The notes under the pieces were generated by a model. It was not told where the DNA came from, made no database searches, and saw only the letters and a list, made by a program, of their open reading frames with translations. A DNA stretch of 47,811 nt from Parcubacteria group bacterium (GTDB taxonomy: Bacteria > Patescibacteriota > Minisyncoccia > UBA6257 > JACRHW01): the NCBI GenBank assembly GCA_016217555.1, contig JACRHW010000002.1:1-47811 (forward strand), written 5' to 3'. This document shows positions 1 through 8,746 of the stretch, in pieces (positions within the stretch are counted from its first letter, which is position 1; each line of letters starts with the position of its first letter). Both the position numbers and the translations under genes were made by a program.

Positions 1-186
1 TTACAACAGGTGGATTTCTCGTGTTTTTTGTTCATACACAAGAATTCTGCTACAAAACAGAGACTTTGACAGTGTTTACCTATTCAAACGGAGATGTCTA
101 CCAACCAAATTTCGCTGGGTAACTGGACGTGTCATAATGGCACCTATCCATCTACGGACTTCTGCGCTTAAATTCCCAAGAGGTAA

Positions 187-222
187 TAAAAAAGCCGCTA
201 TGGTGCGGTACCTTTTTTTATT
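187..222 (-). terminator. Rho-independent terminator downstream of the 233..514 CDS
   Basis: taataaaaaaGCCGCtatggtGCGGtacctttttttatta hairpin with A/T tracts, just 3' of the minus-strand CDS. Confidence 0.6.
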
Positions 223-232
223 AGTTCCCTGC

Positions 233-514
233 CTAAACCGAAACGACCTGATGTGCTTCAATAATTTCAATTTCCCTAGGAAAAACATGGTTGATATGTG
301 CAAGCACACGCCTCGCAATGCTTGGGTTGAGCCTACGAACATACACATCAATCCAGCCATCGGTATCATTAGGGTCACGCGTGAAATCAGATCCCGCAAC
401 AACCTTTTCCGGTTCAGCAGAAATCGTCACATTGGGGGACTTTTTATTAAGAGACAAAAAATCCTCAAAGGGAATACCACGATAAAAATTCCCACCGATT
501 TTATATTCGATCAT
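233..514 (-). CDS. Hypothetical protein, 93 aa
   Basis: ORF with strong SD (GGAGGtaaggGATG on minus strand) and downstream terminator. Confidence 0.7.
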   Translation of the reverse strand: MIEYKIGGNFYRGIPFEDFLSLNKKSPNVTISAEPEKVVAGSDFTRDPNDTDGWIDVYVRRLNPSIARRVLAHINHVFPREIEIIEAHQVVSV

Positions 515-600
515 CCCTTACCTCCTTTTTTCAATATCATTTTATAACACACCTACAAAATAAATGCAATAAGTCTCTTGAAAAAGATATTCCTACAAGG

Positions 601-719
601 AACATGTGTATTTAGATGCAGTATGAGGAAAATGCGAGGAGCGGAATAAACTGTATTTCAGACGATACAGCGTTGAGCACCGGAGCATTTGACGAAGTAA
701 TGCGCTAAATACACATGTT
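601..719. repeat. Element A1: ~120-bp structured repeat, family 1
   Basis: Perfect 15-bp arms AACATGTGTATTTAG/CTAAATACACATGTT around an 89-nt core that aligns with cores at 13780-13868 and 42513-42600. Confidence 0.85.
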
Positions 720-720
720 C

Positions 721-1317
721 TTAAAACATGATATCTTCCTCAGCTCGCGTATACGAATGTATCTCTTTTGGTGTAAACCAAAGTTTTATTTCTTGTTCCG
801 CCTCTGCATTATTTCCTGAAGCATGCACGATATTGCGCACCCCTCTTTTTTGTGCGTTTGCTAATAATGGAGAGTCTACTGAATAATCCCCTCGCAATGT
901 CCCCATTTCAGCCATAGAAGGAAGAGTGCCTCCCGTAATTTTACGTACCATCTCTACGGCATGAAGCCCCTGCACTACCATTTTAATAACAGGACCAGAA
1001 GCCATGAAATCTACTATCCACCCGTGTACCATCCTTCCTATCTTTACGGCGTCATCGGTTCCCATTTCATGAACGGGATCAAGATTATATTTTTGATAGG
1101 TGGCAAGAGTTTTTTCTCCCATCGCACGAAGATTTGCGTCAGAGGCGGAGTAGTGTTTCGAAAGGTCTTTTTTAGACGCCTGAAACATCTGCATTGCCAC
1201 GATTTTCAACCCACGCTGTTCAATACGCTTAACGATTTCACCCACCAACCCACGCTTCACTCCATCGGGTTTTACAATTACGAGCGTTCTCTCCTCCTTG
1301 AATAGTAATTTTGTCAT
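721..1317 (-). CDS. ndk: Nucleoside diphosphate kinase with insertions
   Basis: ERTLVIVKPDGVKRGLVGEI, active-site NIVHASG; ~40-aa insertion relative to the canonical NDK fold. Confidence 0.93.
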   Translation of the reverse strand: MTKLLFKEERTLVIVKPDGVKRGLVGEIVKRIEQRGLKIVAMQMFQASKKDLSKHYSASDANLRAMGEKTLATYQKYNLDPVHEMGTDDAVKIGRMVHGWIVDFMASGPVIKMVVQGLHAVEMVRKITGGTLPSMAEMGTLRGDYSVDSPLLANAQKRGVRNIVHASGNNAEAEQEIKLWFTPKEIHSYTRAEEDIMF

Positions 1318-1321
1318 GTTT

Positions 1322-2725
1322 TTATTTTTTCTTTTTAGTTTTAATTTCTAATGAAAGTTCTTTAAGTTGGTCTTCCAAAACAATAGACGGCGCATTCATC
1401 ATCAAATCTCTTCCATCTCCCGTCTTTGGAAAAGCTATTACCTCTCTGATATTTGGTTCATTATGCAGAAGTGCGACTAGTCTATCAAGCCCCCACGCGA
1501 TACCACCATGCGGTGGGGCACCAAAAGAAAATGCCTGAAGCATGTGACCAAAGTGATTTTTAATACGATCCTCATCAAACCCCATAACCTTAAATACTGC
1601 CTCGAGCGCCTCGGACTTGTGGTTCCTAATACTTCCTCCCCCGATTTCAAATCCATTTAATGCTACATCGTATTGTGTAGTAAGAATTCCTGGAATGTTC
1701 TTGCTGTGAAGTAGATCATCCATATGTTCTGGTTTGGGTGCGGAAAATGGGTTATGTGTAAATGTCCAACCACCATTATCTGCTTTTTCGAAGAAGGGAA
1801 AATCAATCACCCAACAAAAGGCTAAAAGATTTGGATCATCTTTATCTTTTCGCATATCGGGTCGGTCGTTACCATACTGTTCCATAGCATCTTTGTACGA
1901 TATTCTTGGAAAAGGAATTTTCTGAATTTTTTTGTGGGGGAAAAGAGTAGTAACAAGTTTTATGAGAAGCTCTTCGTTTAATGCCATTACATCCTCGCGT
2001 TCTACAAAACTCATCTCCATATCAAGCTGAGTAAACTCTGGCTGGCGATCTCCACGCGTATCCTCATCACGAAAACATCGTGCAATTTGGAAATAACGCT
2101 CCATCCCCGCAACCATGAGAAGTTGTTTATATTGCTGTGGAGACTGTGGAAGGGCGTAAAAATTACCAGGGTCAACACGTGATGGTACAAGATAATCACG
2201 AGCCCCCTCAGGTGTCGATTTCCCCAAAATTGGTGTTTCAATCTCAACAAAATTTTGTTCTGTTAAAAAATTTCGGATGAACGTGGTTATCTTCGAACGG
2301 TTGCGCATGTTGCGTTGAAGTCGATCGCGTCGAAGATCAAGATAACGATACGTCATACGCACCTCCTCGTTTACCTCCATACCATCGGCGGTAATTTCAA
2401 ATGGCGGTGTCTTAGCCTCTGCAAGTATTTCAAGCCCCTCAACAAGCACCTCATGGCCTCCTGTAGGCAAGTCATGATTCACCATCTTATCTGGACGCTT
2501 ATTTACCTGTCCCCTGATCTTAATCACCCACTCTGGACGTAATTTACTAGCAGACTCAAAAAGCTCTTTGTTTCCACCAAGAAAAACAAGCTGGGCGATA
2601 CCTGTCGCATCACGCAAATCAATAAAAATAATCTTTCCGTGGTCCCTACGAATAGAAACCCACCCAGAAAACTCAACGCTCTCCGTTTCTTTAGTAATAA
2701 TGTCTTTTATCCAAATACGATTCAT
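1322..2725 (-). CDS. aspS: Aspartate--tRNA ligase, bacterial type but lacking the GAD insertion domain
   Basis: MNRIWIKD...; class II motifs (RYLDLRRD, FRDEDTRGDRQPEFTQLD, GLDRLVALL). The 498-aa ORF start at 2818 lies in repeat E3; the ATG at 2725 is preferred. Confidence 0.93.
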   Translation of the reverse strand: MNRIWIKDIITKETESVEFSGWVSIRRDHGKIIFIDLRDATGIAQLVFLGGNKELFESASKLRPEWVIKIRGQVNKRPDKMVNHDLPTGGHEVLVEGLEILAEAKTPPFEITADGMEVNEEVRMTYRYLDLRRDRLQRNMRNRSKITTFIRNFLTEQNFVEIETPILGKSTPEGARDYLVPSRVDPGNFYALPQSPQQYKQLLMVAGMERYFQIARCFRDEDTRGDRQPEFTQLDMEMSFVEREDVMALNEELLIKLVTTLFPHKKIQKIPFPRISYKDAMEQYGNDRPDMRKDKDDPNLLAFCWVIDFPFFEKADNGGWTFTHNPFSAPKPEHMDDLLHSKNIPGILTTQYDVALNGFEIGGGSIRNHKSEALEAVFKVMGFDEDRIKNHFGHMLQAFSFGAPPHGGIAWGLDRLVALLHNEPNIREVIAFPKTGDGRDLMMNAPSIVLEDQLKELSLEIKTKKKK

Positions 2726-2789
2726 AGAACTACTATAAAATATCACAGACAAAAAATCCAGTCGTCTCCGTCCTGTCGCGATCTCTCGC

Positions 2790-2899
2790 CTACTACTTAA
2801 ACCAACACTCGTCTCCAAGGGGGTGACTATTACAACCCACCTATCCTAGCGATACCACTTGACTCCCCCTTGAGGACTCGTTTGTGGTTTAGGTAGTGG
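2790..2899 (-). repeat. Element E3: family-2 structured repeat, minus orientation
   Basis: Arms ACTACTTAAACCA (2792-2804)/TGGTTTAGGTAGT (2885-2897); core CGAGTCCTCAAGGGGGAGTCAAGTGGTATCGCTA..GTCACCCCCTTGGAGACGAG shared with 8481-8617 and 22468-22578. Confidence 0.85.
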
Positions 2900-2948
2900 A
2901 CTTAATAGATTTATCAAATGCCTGACGATCGTTCAGATTTTTAATAAA

Positions 2949-2977
2949 TTGACTAAAATTCCAAAATTTGGTAATAA
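2949..2977 (+). promoter_or_regulatory. Sigma70-type promoter for the 3017 CDS
   Basis: TTGACT (2949-2954), 17-bp spacer, TAATAA (2972-2977). Confidence 0.6.
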
Positions 2978-3016
2978 GTATGCAGTTCACTGAAAACAAA
3001 ATAGGAGGAAGATGGA

Positions 3017-3547
3017 ATGCAGATTAGCAAAAAAAGTTTGCACTATCGATGGATGAAATGGGTGTATGGCTGGTATTCATATAATCCGGTCCCCAATAAT
3101 CTTTGTAGTTATTTCTGGAGGCTTTTTTTAAGCCCAATTCTTTTTCTTCTTACACTTGTTATGTATGTACTTTCCTTGTGCATCTCTCTTGTCCTTGCAC
3201 TCTTTTGGTGGATTGCGGGATACAGACCAGATTTTGATTTTCTTAATTTAAGGGATCCGTGTTCTTATGCTCCACCAATCAATTCATTTTCATGCGGTGA
3301 TTATAAAACAGGTCTTTATGGAAAAAATAAGGAAACTCCATCACCCATAGCACCATGGGAAGTTTTTCTGGTGCTTGGCGGAATTATTTTAATGACCACG
3401 TCGATCAAGCTGTCACCGATTATTCTTGGAATTAGCATTTGTCTGTGGCTCCTTATTCTCGTTGCTATGCGTGGAGGGAAACTAGTAGGACCCTTTTTCC
3501 ATTCGGTGAAAGAAAAACATTGCAAAAAGTTAGACTTTGTGGATTAA
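3017..3547 (+). CDS. Hypothetical membrane protein
   Basis: SD AGGAGG at 3003-3008; several hydrophobic segments; promoter upstream. Confidence 0.75.
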   Translation: MQISKKSLHYRWMKWVYGWYSYNPVPNNLCSYFWRLFLSPILFLLTLVMYVLSLCISLVLALFWWIAGYRPDFDFLNLRDPCSYAPPINSFSCGDYKTGLYGKNKETPSPIAPWEVFLVLGGIILMTTSIKLSPIILGISICLWLLILVAMRGGKLVGPFFHSVKEKHCKKLDFVD

Positions 3548-3579
3548 GGAAGCAGTACAATACGTAAAAATTCATATCT

Positions 3580-3662
3580 TTTTGTCATCCCGAGCCTGTC
3601 GAGGTATCTCTAGGAAATGCACTGGCGGGAGATCCTTCAGTTGAAACTTCAGGATGACAAAA
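3580..3662. repeat. Palindromic repeat of the TGTCATCC..GAGCCTGTCGA.. type
   Basis: TTTTGTCATCC (3580-3590)/GGATGACAAAA (3652-3662) with internal GAGCCTGTCGAGG. Confidence 0.75.
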
Positions 3663-3703
3663 GAAGAGAAATTTGAATTTATAGATTGGCGCAGAAAAAA
3701 AAT

Positions 3704-3730
3704 AAAGCCCGCGATCGCGGGTTTTTAATT
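3704..3730. terminator. Rho-independent terminator
   Basis: aaaGCCCGCGATCGCGGGTTTTTaattt. Confidence 0.75.
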
Positions 3731-3966
3731 TATTCGTCTACGCTTTCAAGAAGTTTCAGAAGTTCCGTTTTTGAAAAACGAGTTACCCACACAATTCGCT
3801 CTATCCATCCTTCTTCTTTAGGAAATTCTTTATCTATTCTTTTGTGGTCGGTGCCAATAGCGTGCTCTTCTGTTCCTACGACCAAACCACTACCACCTTG
3901 TGCTGTAACAGAACAATCATTGTTCCGCTTCAGCACCATAAAGTTCGTACTCCAAAGTCTTGTCAT
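3730..3966 (-). CDS. Hypothetical protein, 78 aa
   Basis: SD GGAGG upstream of ATG on the minus strand; terminator at the 3' end. Confidence 0.65.
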   Translation of the reverse strand: MTRLWSTNFMVLKRNNDCSVTAQGGSGLVVGTEEHAIGTDHKRIDKEFPKEEGWIERIVWVTRFSKTELLKLLESVDE

Positions 3967-4055
3967 GAGTTAGTACCTCCTTTTTGTGCTAATTATAGAT
4001 ATCACCAATATCACAATGTGTCAACCTCCTCCTCTAGCGTTGTTCAACAATATGA

Positions 4056-4122
4056 TATCCCCTGAGCTTGTCGGGGGGTTTCCTTGAGAAAGGTAAGCCT
4101 TTCCTTCGACAGGCTCAGGATA
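4056..4122. repeat. Palindromic repeat with CCTGAGCTTGTCG/CGACAGGCTCAGG
   Basis: TATCCCCTGAGCTTGTCGGGGGG..CCTTCGACAGGCTCAGGATA imperfect inverted repeat. Confidence 0.75.
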
Positions 4123-4136
4123 AACTAGCTCAGGCA

Positions 4137-4988
4137 CTATAGTTCTGTCATGGTCACTTCTCCGCTTGGGGTTATGGTTGCTGTTGGGCGACCTCGGTCT
4201 GTTCTAAAAAGTTGTTCGGTGTGTGCGAGAAGAAGATCTATAATTTCTTTTTTTGGATGACCGTAGTTATTTTTTCCTACCTCAATAACATCTATTGTTG
4301 GGTGAATTAGACCAATAAGTTTTTCATCGAGCCCTGTCTTTGAACCATGGTGAGGAACTTTTAATATATCCACCGCGAGAAGTGCTGCAGGAAGTCTTTT
4401 GAGTATTTCTTTTGGTACATCTGCGGTAAAAAGAAGCGATTTACCCCCAAATACTATACGCATTACAACACCAGAATCATTTTTATCTTTCGCATTTCTT
4501 ACTTCTGCATCATCTTTTGGACTTAATACCAACATGTGGGCTCCTGAGATGTCGAGCATGTCTCCTGTGCGTAACACAATGGGGTTAAGGTGCTGATCGT
4601 ATAATATCTTCTTGTATATTCCAAATGTTTGCGTATCATTACCATCCCCATTTCCAAAAACATACCCCACACGATAGGTTTTAAGCACATCAATAAACCC
4701 AGCAAAGTGATCGCTTTGTGGATGAGTTGCCAAAATGGCATCAATACGTCGAGCCCATGGAGGAAGGACGTTTCCTATTTCACTTTCCGTTCGTGGACCA
4801 GGGCCTCCATCAATCACGAAACGTTTTCCACTAGGCATAACAAGCATTGTTGCATCCCCCTGCCCTACAGAGAGAAAATACACTTTGAGGTTCGGGGAAA
4901 AATAGAACGAAACAATAGAGAAGTAGAGCCAAATATCAAAAATAAGGATCAAAAAAAGAATACCAAGAAGGTGTTTATCATCTTTCAT
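4137..4988 (-). CDS. ComEC C-terminal-like MBL-fold hydrolase with N-terminal TM segment
   Basis: FLSVGQGDATMLVMPSGKRFVIDGGPGP, ATHPQSDHFAGF, LKVPHHGSKTG. Confidence 0.9.
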   Translation of the reverse strand: MKDDKHLLGILFLILIFDIWLYFSIVSFYFSPNLKVYFLSVGQGDATMLVMPSGKRFVIDGGPGPRTESEIGNVLPPWARRIDAILATHPQSDHFAGFIDVLKTYRVGYVFGNGDGNDTQTFGIYKKILYDQHLNPIVLRTGDMLDISGAHMLVLSPKDDAEVRNAKDKNDSGVVMRIVFGGKSLLFTADVPKEILKRLPAALLAVDILKVPHHGSKTGLDEKLIGLIHPTIDVIEVGKNNYGHPKKEIIDLLLAHTEQLFRTDRGRPTATITPSGEVTMTEL

Positions 4989-5001
4989 AGATTAACATAC
5001 C

Positions 5002-5089
5002 AATATACGAATGATACTAATACTACAAATCAATACGAATATCGTACGTATTCGTAACCATTTGTATCATTTGTATGGATTCGTATATT
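5002..5089. repeat. AT-rich cruciform-prone repeat (TACGAATA family)
   Basis: AATATACGAAT/ATTCGTATATT outer arms and TACGAATA/TATTCGTA inner arms. Confidence 0.7.
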
Positions 5090-5097
5090 AGTATTTG

Positions 5098-7587
5098 TTA
5101 TTCGCTTTCGACGACAGCTCTGAAGTAAAGAAGACAAGTTCTTTTCCAGGAAATGAAGAGATCCTTAAAGAGACGGTGGGATTCGTTTTTAAACTCTACA
5201 AGAGGATCGTGTTGACCATAGGCACGAAGCTGAACAGACTCTCGCAGCTCATCCAAGACATCAAGCTGATCCATCCAAAGTTGATCAAGCACAGTAAGAA
5301 GAAGTGATTTAAGAAATGCTGGTTTTTTCTCTTCGATGCGGTGAGTAACAAAAGCCTCCTCTATTTTTTTGGAAAATAATGATTGTACCGCTTTACGTAT
5401 CTCCTCATCCTCCCTGCCAGAACGACTTTCAATACATGTTTCGATTTCTTTGAGCACCACATCGGTGTGATCAATAACGCGATTCGATTCACACATTTTT
5501 ACAAATTCTTCAAAATTCCATTCTGAAATCGGTCCTATCGTCTCTGCTCTTACAAACTCTTTCATGGCATCCATTAAAATATCCTCGAACTCAGGAGCGA
5601 CAAATTCGTCAGCCATGCGTAATATGTCATCTCTTTTTTTATACACGGCGTACCGTTGTTTATTTAACACATCATCATATTCAAGTGTTCGTTTTCGGGC
5701 ATCAAAATGAAACCCCTCAACTTTCGATTGGGCTGCCTCAATCATACGCGTTACAAGAGGAGACTCAATGGGCATCGATTCGGGCACATTCATACGCTGC
5801 ATCATCTCTTTTAGTTTTTCACCTCCGAATATTTTTACTAAGTCATCGTCAAGAGAGATGAAAAACCTACTCTCTCCTTGATCTCCTTGTCTTCCACTAC
5901 GCCCTCGCAGCTGATTATCGATGCGTCGTGACTCGTGTTTTTCTGTCCCAATAACATACAATCCCCCCAACTGTTTTATTTTTTCCATATCCTCTGGCAC
6001 GACCGGATTGCCTCCCAAAATAACATCAACACCACGCCCCGCCATATTCGTAGCAACAGTAACTCCTTTATATTTTCCAGCTTGCGCGATCACCCCCCCC
6101 TCCTTTTCATGTTGCTTTGCATTGAGTACCTGGTGGCGGACTCCTTCGTGATGCAAGAGCGTGGAAACAATTTCGTTATTTTCAATAGAGGTAGTTCCCA
6201 CAAGCACAGGCTGCCCAAGCTCGTTTCTTTTTTTGATCTCTTCGATTACTGCAACCCACTTTGCATTTTTAGTCTGAAAAATAAAATCAGGTTTATCTTT
6301 GCGCACCATAGGGCGATTAGTAGGAATTTCTATAACATCGAGACCATACACTTTGTGAAATTCTTCAGCGCTTGTTTTTGCAGTTCCTGTCATTCCTGAA
6401 AGCGTTGTATAAAGTCTAAAATAATTTTGAATGGTTACCGAGGCAAGCGTGCGCGATTCTTTTTTAATAGCAACGTGTTCTTTTGCTTCGATTGCTTGGT
6501 GTAACCCTCCACTATAACGCCTCCCCGGAAGCATTCTCCCGGTAAACTCATCAACGATAATAATCTCACCATCTTTTACGACGTATTCTTTGTCTTTGTG
6601 ATAAAGTGCCTGCGCCTTCAAGGAACTCTCGAGATAATGGAGATAACGAAACCCTGCAGGATCATAGGCGTTCGGGAGACGCAACATGCTCTCGATTTTA
6701 GTGATTCCTTCTTCGGTAAATGTGGCCGAATGAAGCTTTCTATCTACAAGATAATCTTCATCTTCTTTGAGGCGTTTTACCACCTGTGCCATCTCACGAT
6801 AGAGATCACTCGATTCTTCTTGTGGCGCAGAAATGATGAGAGGCGTTCGTGCTTCATCAATAAGAATACTGTCTATCTCATCAACAATTGCATAATGATG
6901 CCCGCGTTGTACTTTTTGATCGAGCGAGTGTACAAGGTTATCGCGGAGATAATCGAACCCAAACTCAGTATTCGTACCATATACGATATCCGCCTCATAC
7001 GCTTCTCTCCGTGAAATGGGTTTAAGAAAATTTTGTATCACATGGAAACCACCCTCTTTGTCACGTGTGGTATCTAATTCTTTCTTTTTTTCTTCAATAA
7101 CATGTGCGGGATCATATAAAAAACTACCCTCGGAGGTAATACAACTCGTGGTGAGCCCCAAAAAGTAATATATTTGCCCCATCCATATGGCATCACGTCT
7201 TGCAAGATAATCATTCACCGTTACCACGTGTACAGACCCTTTTAGGGCATGCGTGTAGGCGGGAAGTGTCGCGACAAGCGTTTTTCCCTCTCCCGTTGCC
7301 ATCTGTGCAATGTCGCCTTCGTAGAGCACCATACCCCCAATAAGCTGAACATCGTAGTGGCGTTGTTTAAGTGTCCTCCTTGCCGCCTCGCGCACAAGGG
7401 CAAACGCCTGAACCATACATTCATCGAGTTCTGAGACACCTCTTAGTGCATGGGAAAGTTCACGCAACTCTTCGTCGGTTTTATCTTTTATTACAGCCTC
7501 TTGTGCATTAATTTCCGATACTTTTTTCTGGTAGGATCTTAACACACGTCCTTCACCTAAGATGTGAGAAAGGATTTTTTGTAACAT
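5098..7587 (-). CDS. secA: Protein translocase subunit SecA, no C-terminal SEC-C zinc motif
   Basis: MATGEGKTLVATLPAYTHAL, VNDYLARRDA, EIDSILIDEARTPLIIS, NMAGRGVDVILGG, GRSGRQGDQGESRFFISLDDDL. Confidence 0.97.
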   Translation of the reverse strand: MLQKILSHILGEGRVLRSYQKKVSEINAQEAVIKDKTDEELRELSHALRGVSELDECMVQAFALVREAARRTLKQRHYDVQLIGGMVLYEGDIAQMATGEGKTLVATLPAYTHALKGSVHVVTVNDYLARRDAIWMGQIYYFLGLTTSCITSEGSFLYDPAHVIEEKKKELDTTRDKEGGFHVIQNFLKPISRREAYEADIVYGTNTEFGFDYLRDNLVHSLDQKVQRGHHYAIVDEIDSILIDEARTPLIISAPQEESSDLYREMAQVVKRLKEDEDYLVDRKLHSATFTEEGITKIESMLRLPNAYDPAGFRYLHYLESSLKAQALYHKDKEYVVKDGEIIIVDEFTGRMLPGRRYSGGLHQAIEAKEHVAIKKESRTLASVTIQNYFRLYTTLSGMTGTAKTSAEEFHKVYGLDVIEIPTNRPMVRKDKPDFIFQTKNAKWVAVIEEIKKRNELGQPVLVGTTSIENNEIVSTLLHHEGVRHQVLNAKQHEKEGGVIAQAGKYKGVTVATNMAGRGVDVILGGNPVVPEDMEKIKQLGGLYVIGTEKHESRRIDNQLRGRSGRQGDQGESRFFISLDDDLVKIFGGEKLKEMMQRMNVPESMPIESPLVTRMIEAAQSKVEGFHFDARKRTLEYDDVLNKQRYAVYKKRDDILRMADEFVAPEFEDILMDAMKEFVRAETIGPISEWNFEEFVKMCESNRVIDHTDVVLKEIETCIESRSGREDEEIRKAVQSLFSKKIEEAFVTHRIEEKKPAFLKSLLLTVLDQLWMDQLDVLDELRESVQLRAYGQHDPLVEFKNESHRLFKDLFISWKRTCLLYFRAVVESE

Positions 7588-7588
7588 C

Positions 7589-7618
7589 TTGACAAATTTA
7601 ATAAAAAAGGTATATAAT
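7589..7618 (+). promoter_or_regulatory. Sigma70 promoter for speD
   Basis: TTGACA (7589-7594), 18-bp spacer, TATAAT (7613-7618). Confidence 0.8.
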
Positions 7619-7690
7619 TATAGTCTTGGTACATTATTAGTAACGCGCCAGACGTGTAGACATTACGTTTGTAGCACCCGATGTAAATGT

Positions 7691-8101
7691 ATGCAATACG
7701 GAAAACATTATATTTTAGAGTGTATCGTGAAGGAAAACGATATGCTCACAAATCTAGAAGGGGTTAAAGCCCTCTTTACCTCTATCGTTAAAACGCTTCA
7801 CATGACGCCTGTTTCAGATTGTGTCTCTCATGTATTTCCAGGTTCCAACGGGATTACTGCATTTCAAGTAATAGCCGAATCTCACATTTCGATCCACACG
7901 TGGCCTGAATACAATTACTTTTCATTCGATGTATTTTCGTGTAAAGATTTTGATGATAATGCACTTGATGCCCTTATCCACGAGGCATTTCCTGTTGCAA
8001 AGAAGGTACGTCAAATTGTACACAGAGGAACACTCATGATGAACGAAACCGATCTTCTAGAAGCTCCTATCGTAACACCTACTTCATCGACTTCTCTTTA
8101 A
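7691..8101 (+). CDS. speD: S-adenosylmethionine decarboxylase proenzyme
   Basis: Pyruvoyl-forming ESHISIHTWPE; start revised from 7589 (inside the promoter) to MQYGKHYILECI. Confidence 0.9.
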   Translation: MQYGKHYILECIVKENDMLTNLEGVKALFTSIVKTLHMTPVSDCVSHVFPGSNGITAFQVIAESHISIHTWPEYNYFSFDVFSCKDFDDNALDALIHEAFPVAKKVRQIVHRGTLMMNETDLLEAPIVTPTSSTSL

Positions 8102-8441
8102 GCTCGCGCGCACCCTTTCTCCTTTTTACCGACTTTCTTTCTTTATATGCTTTTATTTGACGTGCAAGTTCATCTTTGATTTCATCAATCGTAGAATACA
8201 TATCGAGATTTGTACTTTCCGCACGAAGCAAAGATCCCGGAAGTTTAAGGTTTGCTTCTGCATAATACACCTCTCCCTGTTTGTGGTGTCGCGATGTTTT
8301 TGAGACCTCAATCCTTGCTTCAGCAACACCACTCTCTTCATATAAACGGATAAGCTTGCTTAGTCCGTTTATTTTTTCACCAATGTATTGTTCTAGCCCG
8401 GGAGTAAGCTCAATATTTTTGGCACTCACAATTATTTTCAT
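8079..8441 (-). CDS. hpf: Ribosome hibernation promoting factor / RaiA family, short form
   Basis: MKIIVSAKNIELTPGLEQYIGEKINGLSKLI..AEANLKLPG; convergent 23-bp overlap with speD. Confidence 0.9.
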   Translation of the reverse strand: MKIIVSAKNIELTPGLEQYIGEKINGLSKLIRLYEESGVAEARIEVSKTSRHHKQGEVYYAEANLKLPGSLLRAESTNLDMYSTIDEIKDELARQIKAYKERKSVKRRKGARELKEKSMK

Positions 8442-8480
8442 ATATTTGTCATTTCCACAAAAATTCTATTTTTTATACTT

Positions 8481-8617
8481 TGTCCAGTTCAGGCCAAAGG
8501 CGAATCCTCAAGGGGGAGTCAAGTGGTATCGCTATTTATGGTGAGCCTGTCGAATCCATGATAGGGGGGTTGTAACGGTCTCCCCTTTGGAGATGAGCGT
8601 TTGGCCTGAACTGGACA
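8481..8617 (+). repeat. Element E1: family-2 structured repeat with nested palindrome
   Basis: Perfect 18-bp arms TGTCCAGTTCAGGCCAAA/TTTGGCCTGAACTGGACA; shared core; nested ATGGtGAGCCTGTCGAAtCCAT. Confidence 0.88.
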
Positions 8618-8661
8618 GTAAAAAGATCTTCTATTTATTCTAAAGTATTGGGCAAAAAACA

Positions 8662-8686
8662 CAAACTCCTACACGAGGTAGGAGTT
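8662..8686 (-). terminator. Rho-independent terminator downstream of the 13-aa ORF
   Basis: AAACTCCTACacgagGTAGGAGTTT, followed on minus strand by gtGTTTTTTG. Confidence 0.75.
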
Positions 8687-8704
8687 TGCTAAGGGAAGAA
8701 ATAA

Positions 8705-8746
8705 TTATTTCTTCTTCTTTGCTTTTGCTTTCTTTTTTGCTGCCAT
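8705..8746 (-). CDS. 13-aa lysine-rich micropeptide MAAKKKAKAKKKK (candidate)
   Basis: ATG..TAA read on the minus strand, terminator immediately downstream; no obvious SD. Confidence 0.35.
   Translation of the reverse strand: MAAKKKAKAKKKK

Noticed and set aside
2726-2818. N-terminal 31 residues of the aspS ORF (METSVGLSSRREIATG..)
   Set aside because: Encoded partly by repeat E3 and upstream leader; AspRS similarity begins at MNRIWIKD.
7589-7690. Extended N-terminus of the speD ORF
   Set aside because: Overlaps the -35/-10 promoter; conserved AdoMetDC sequence begins at MQYGKHYILE.
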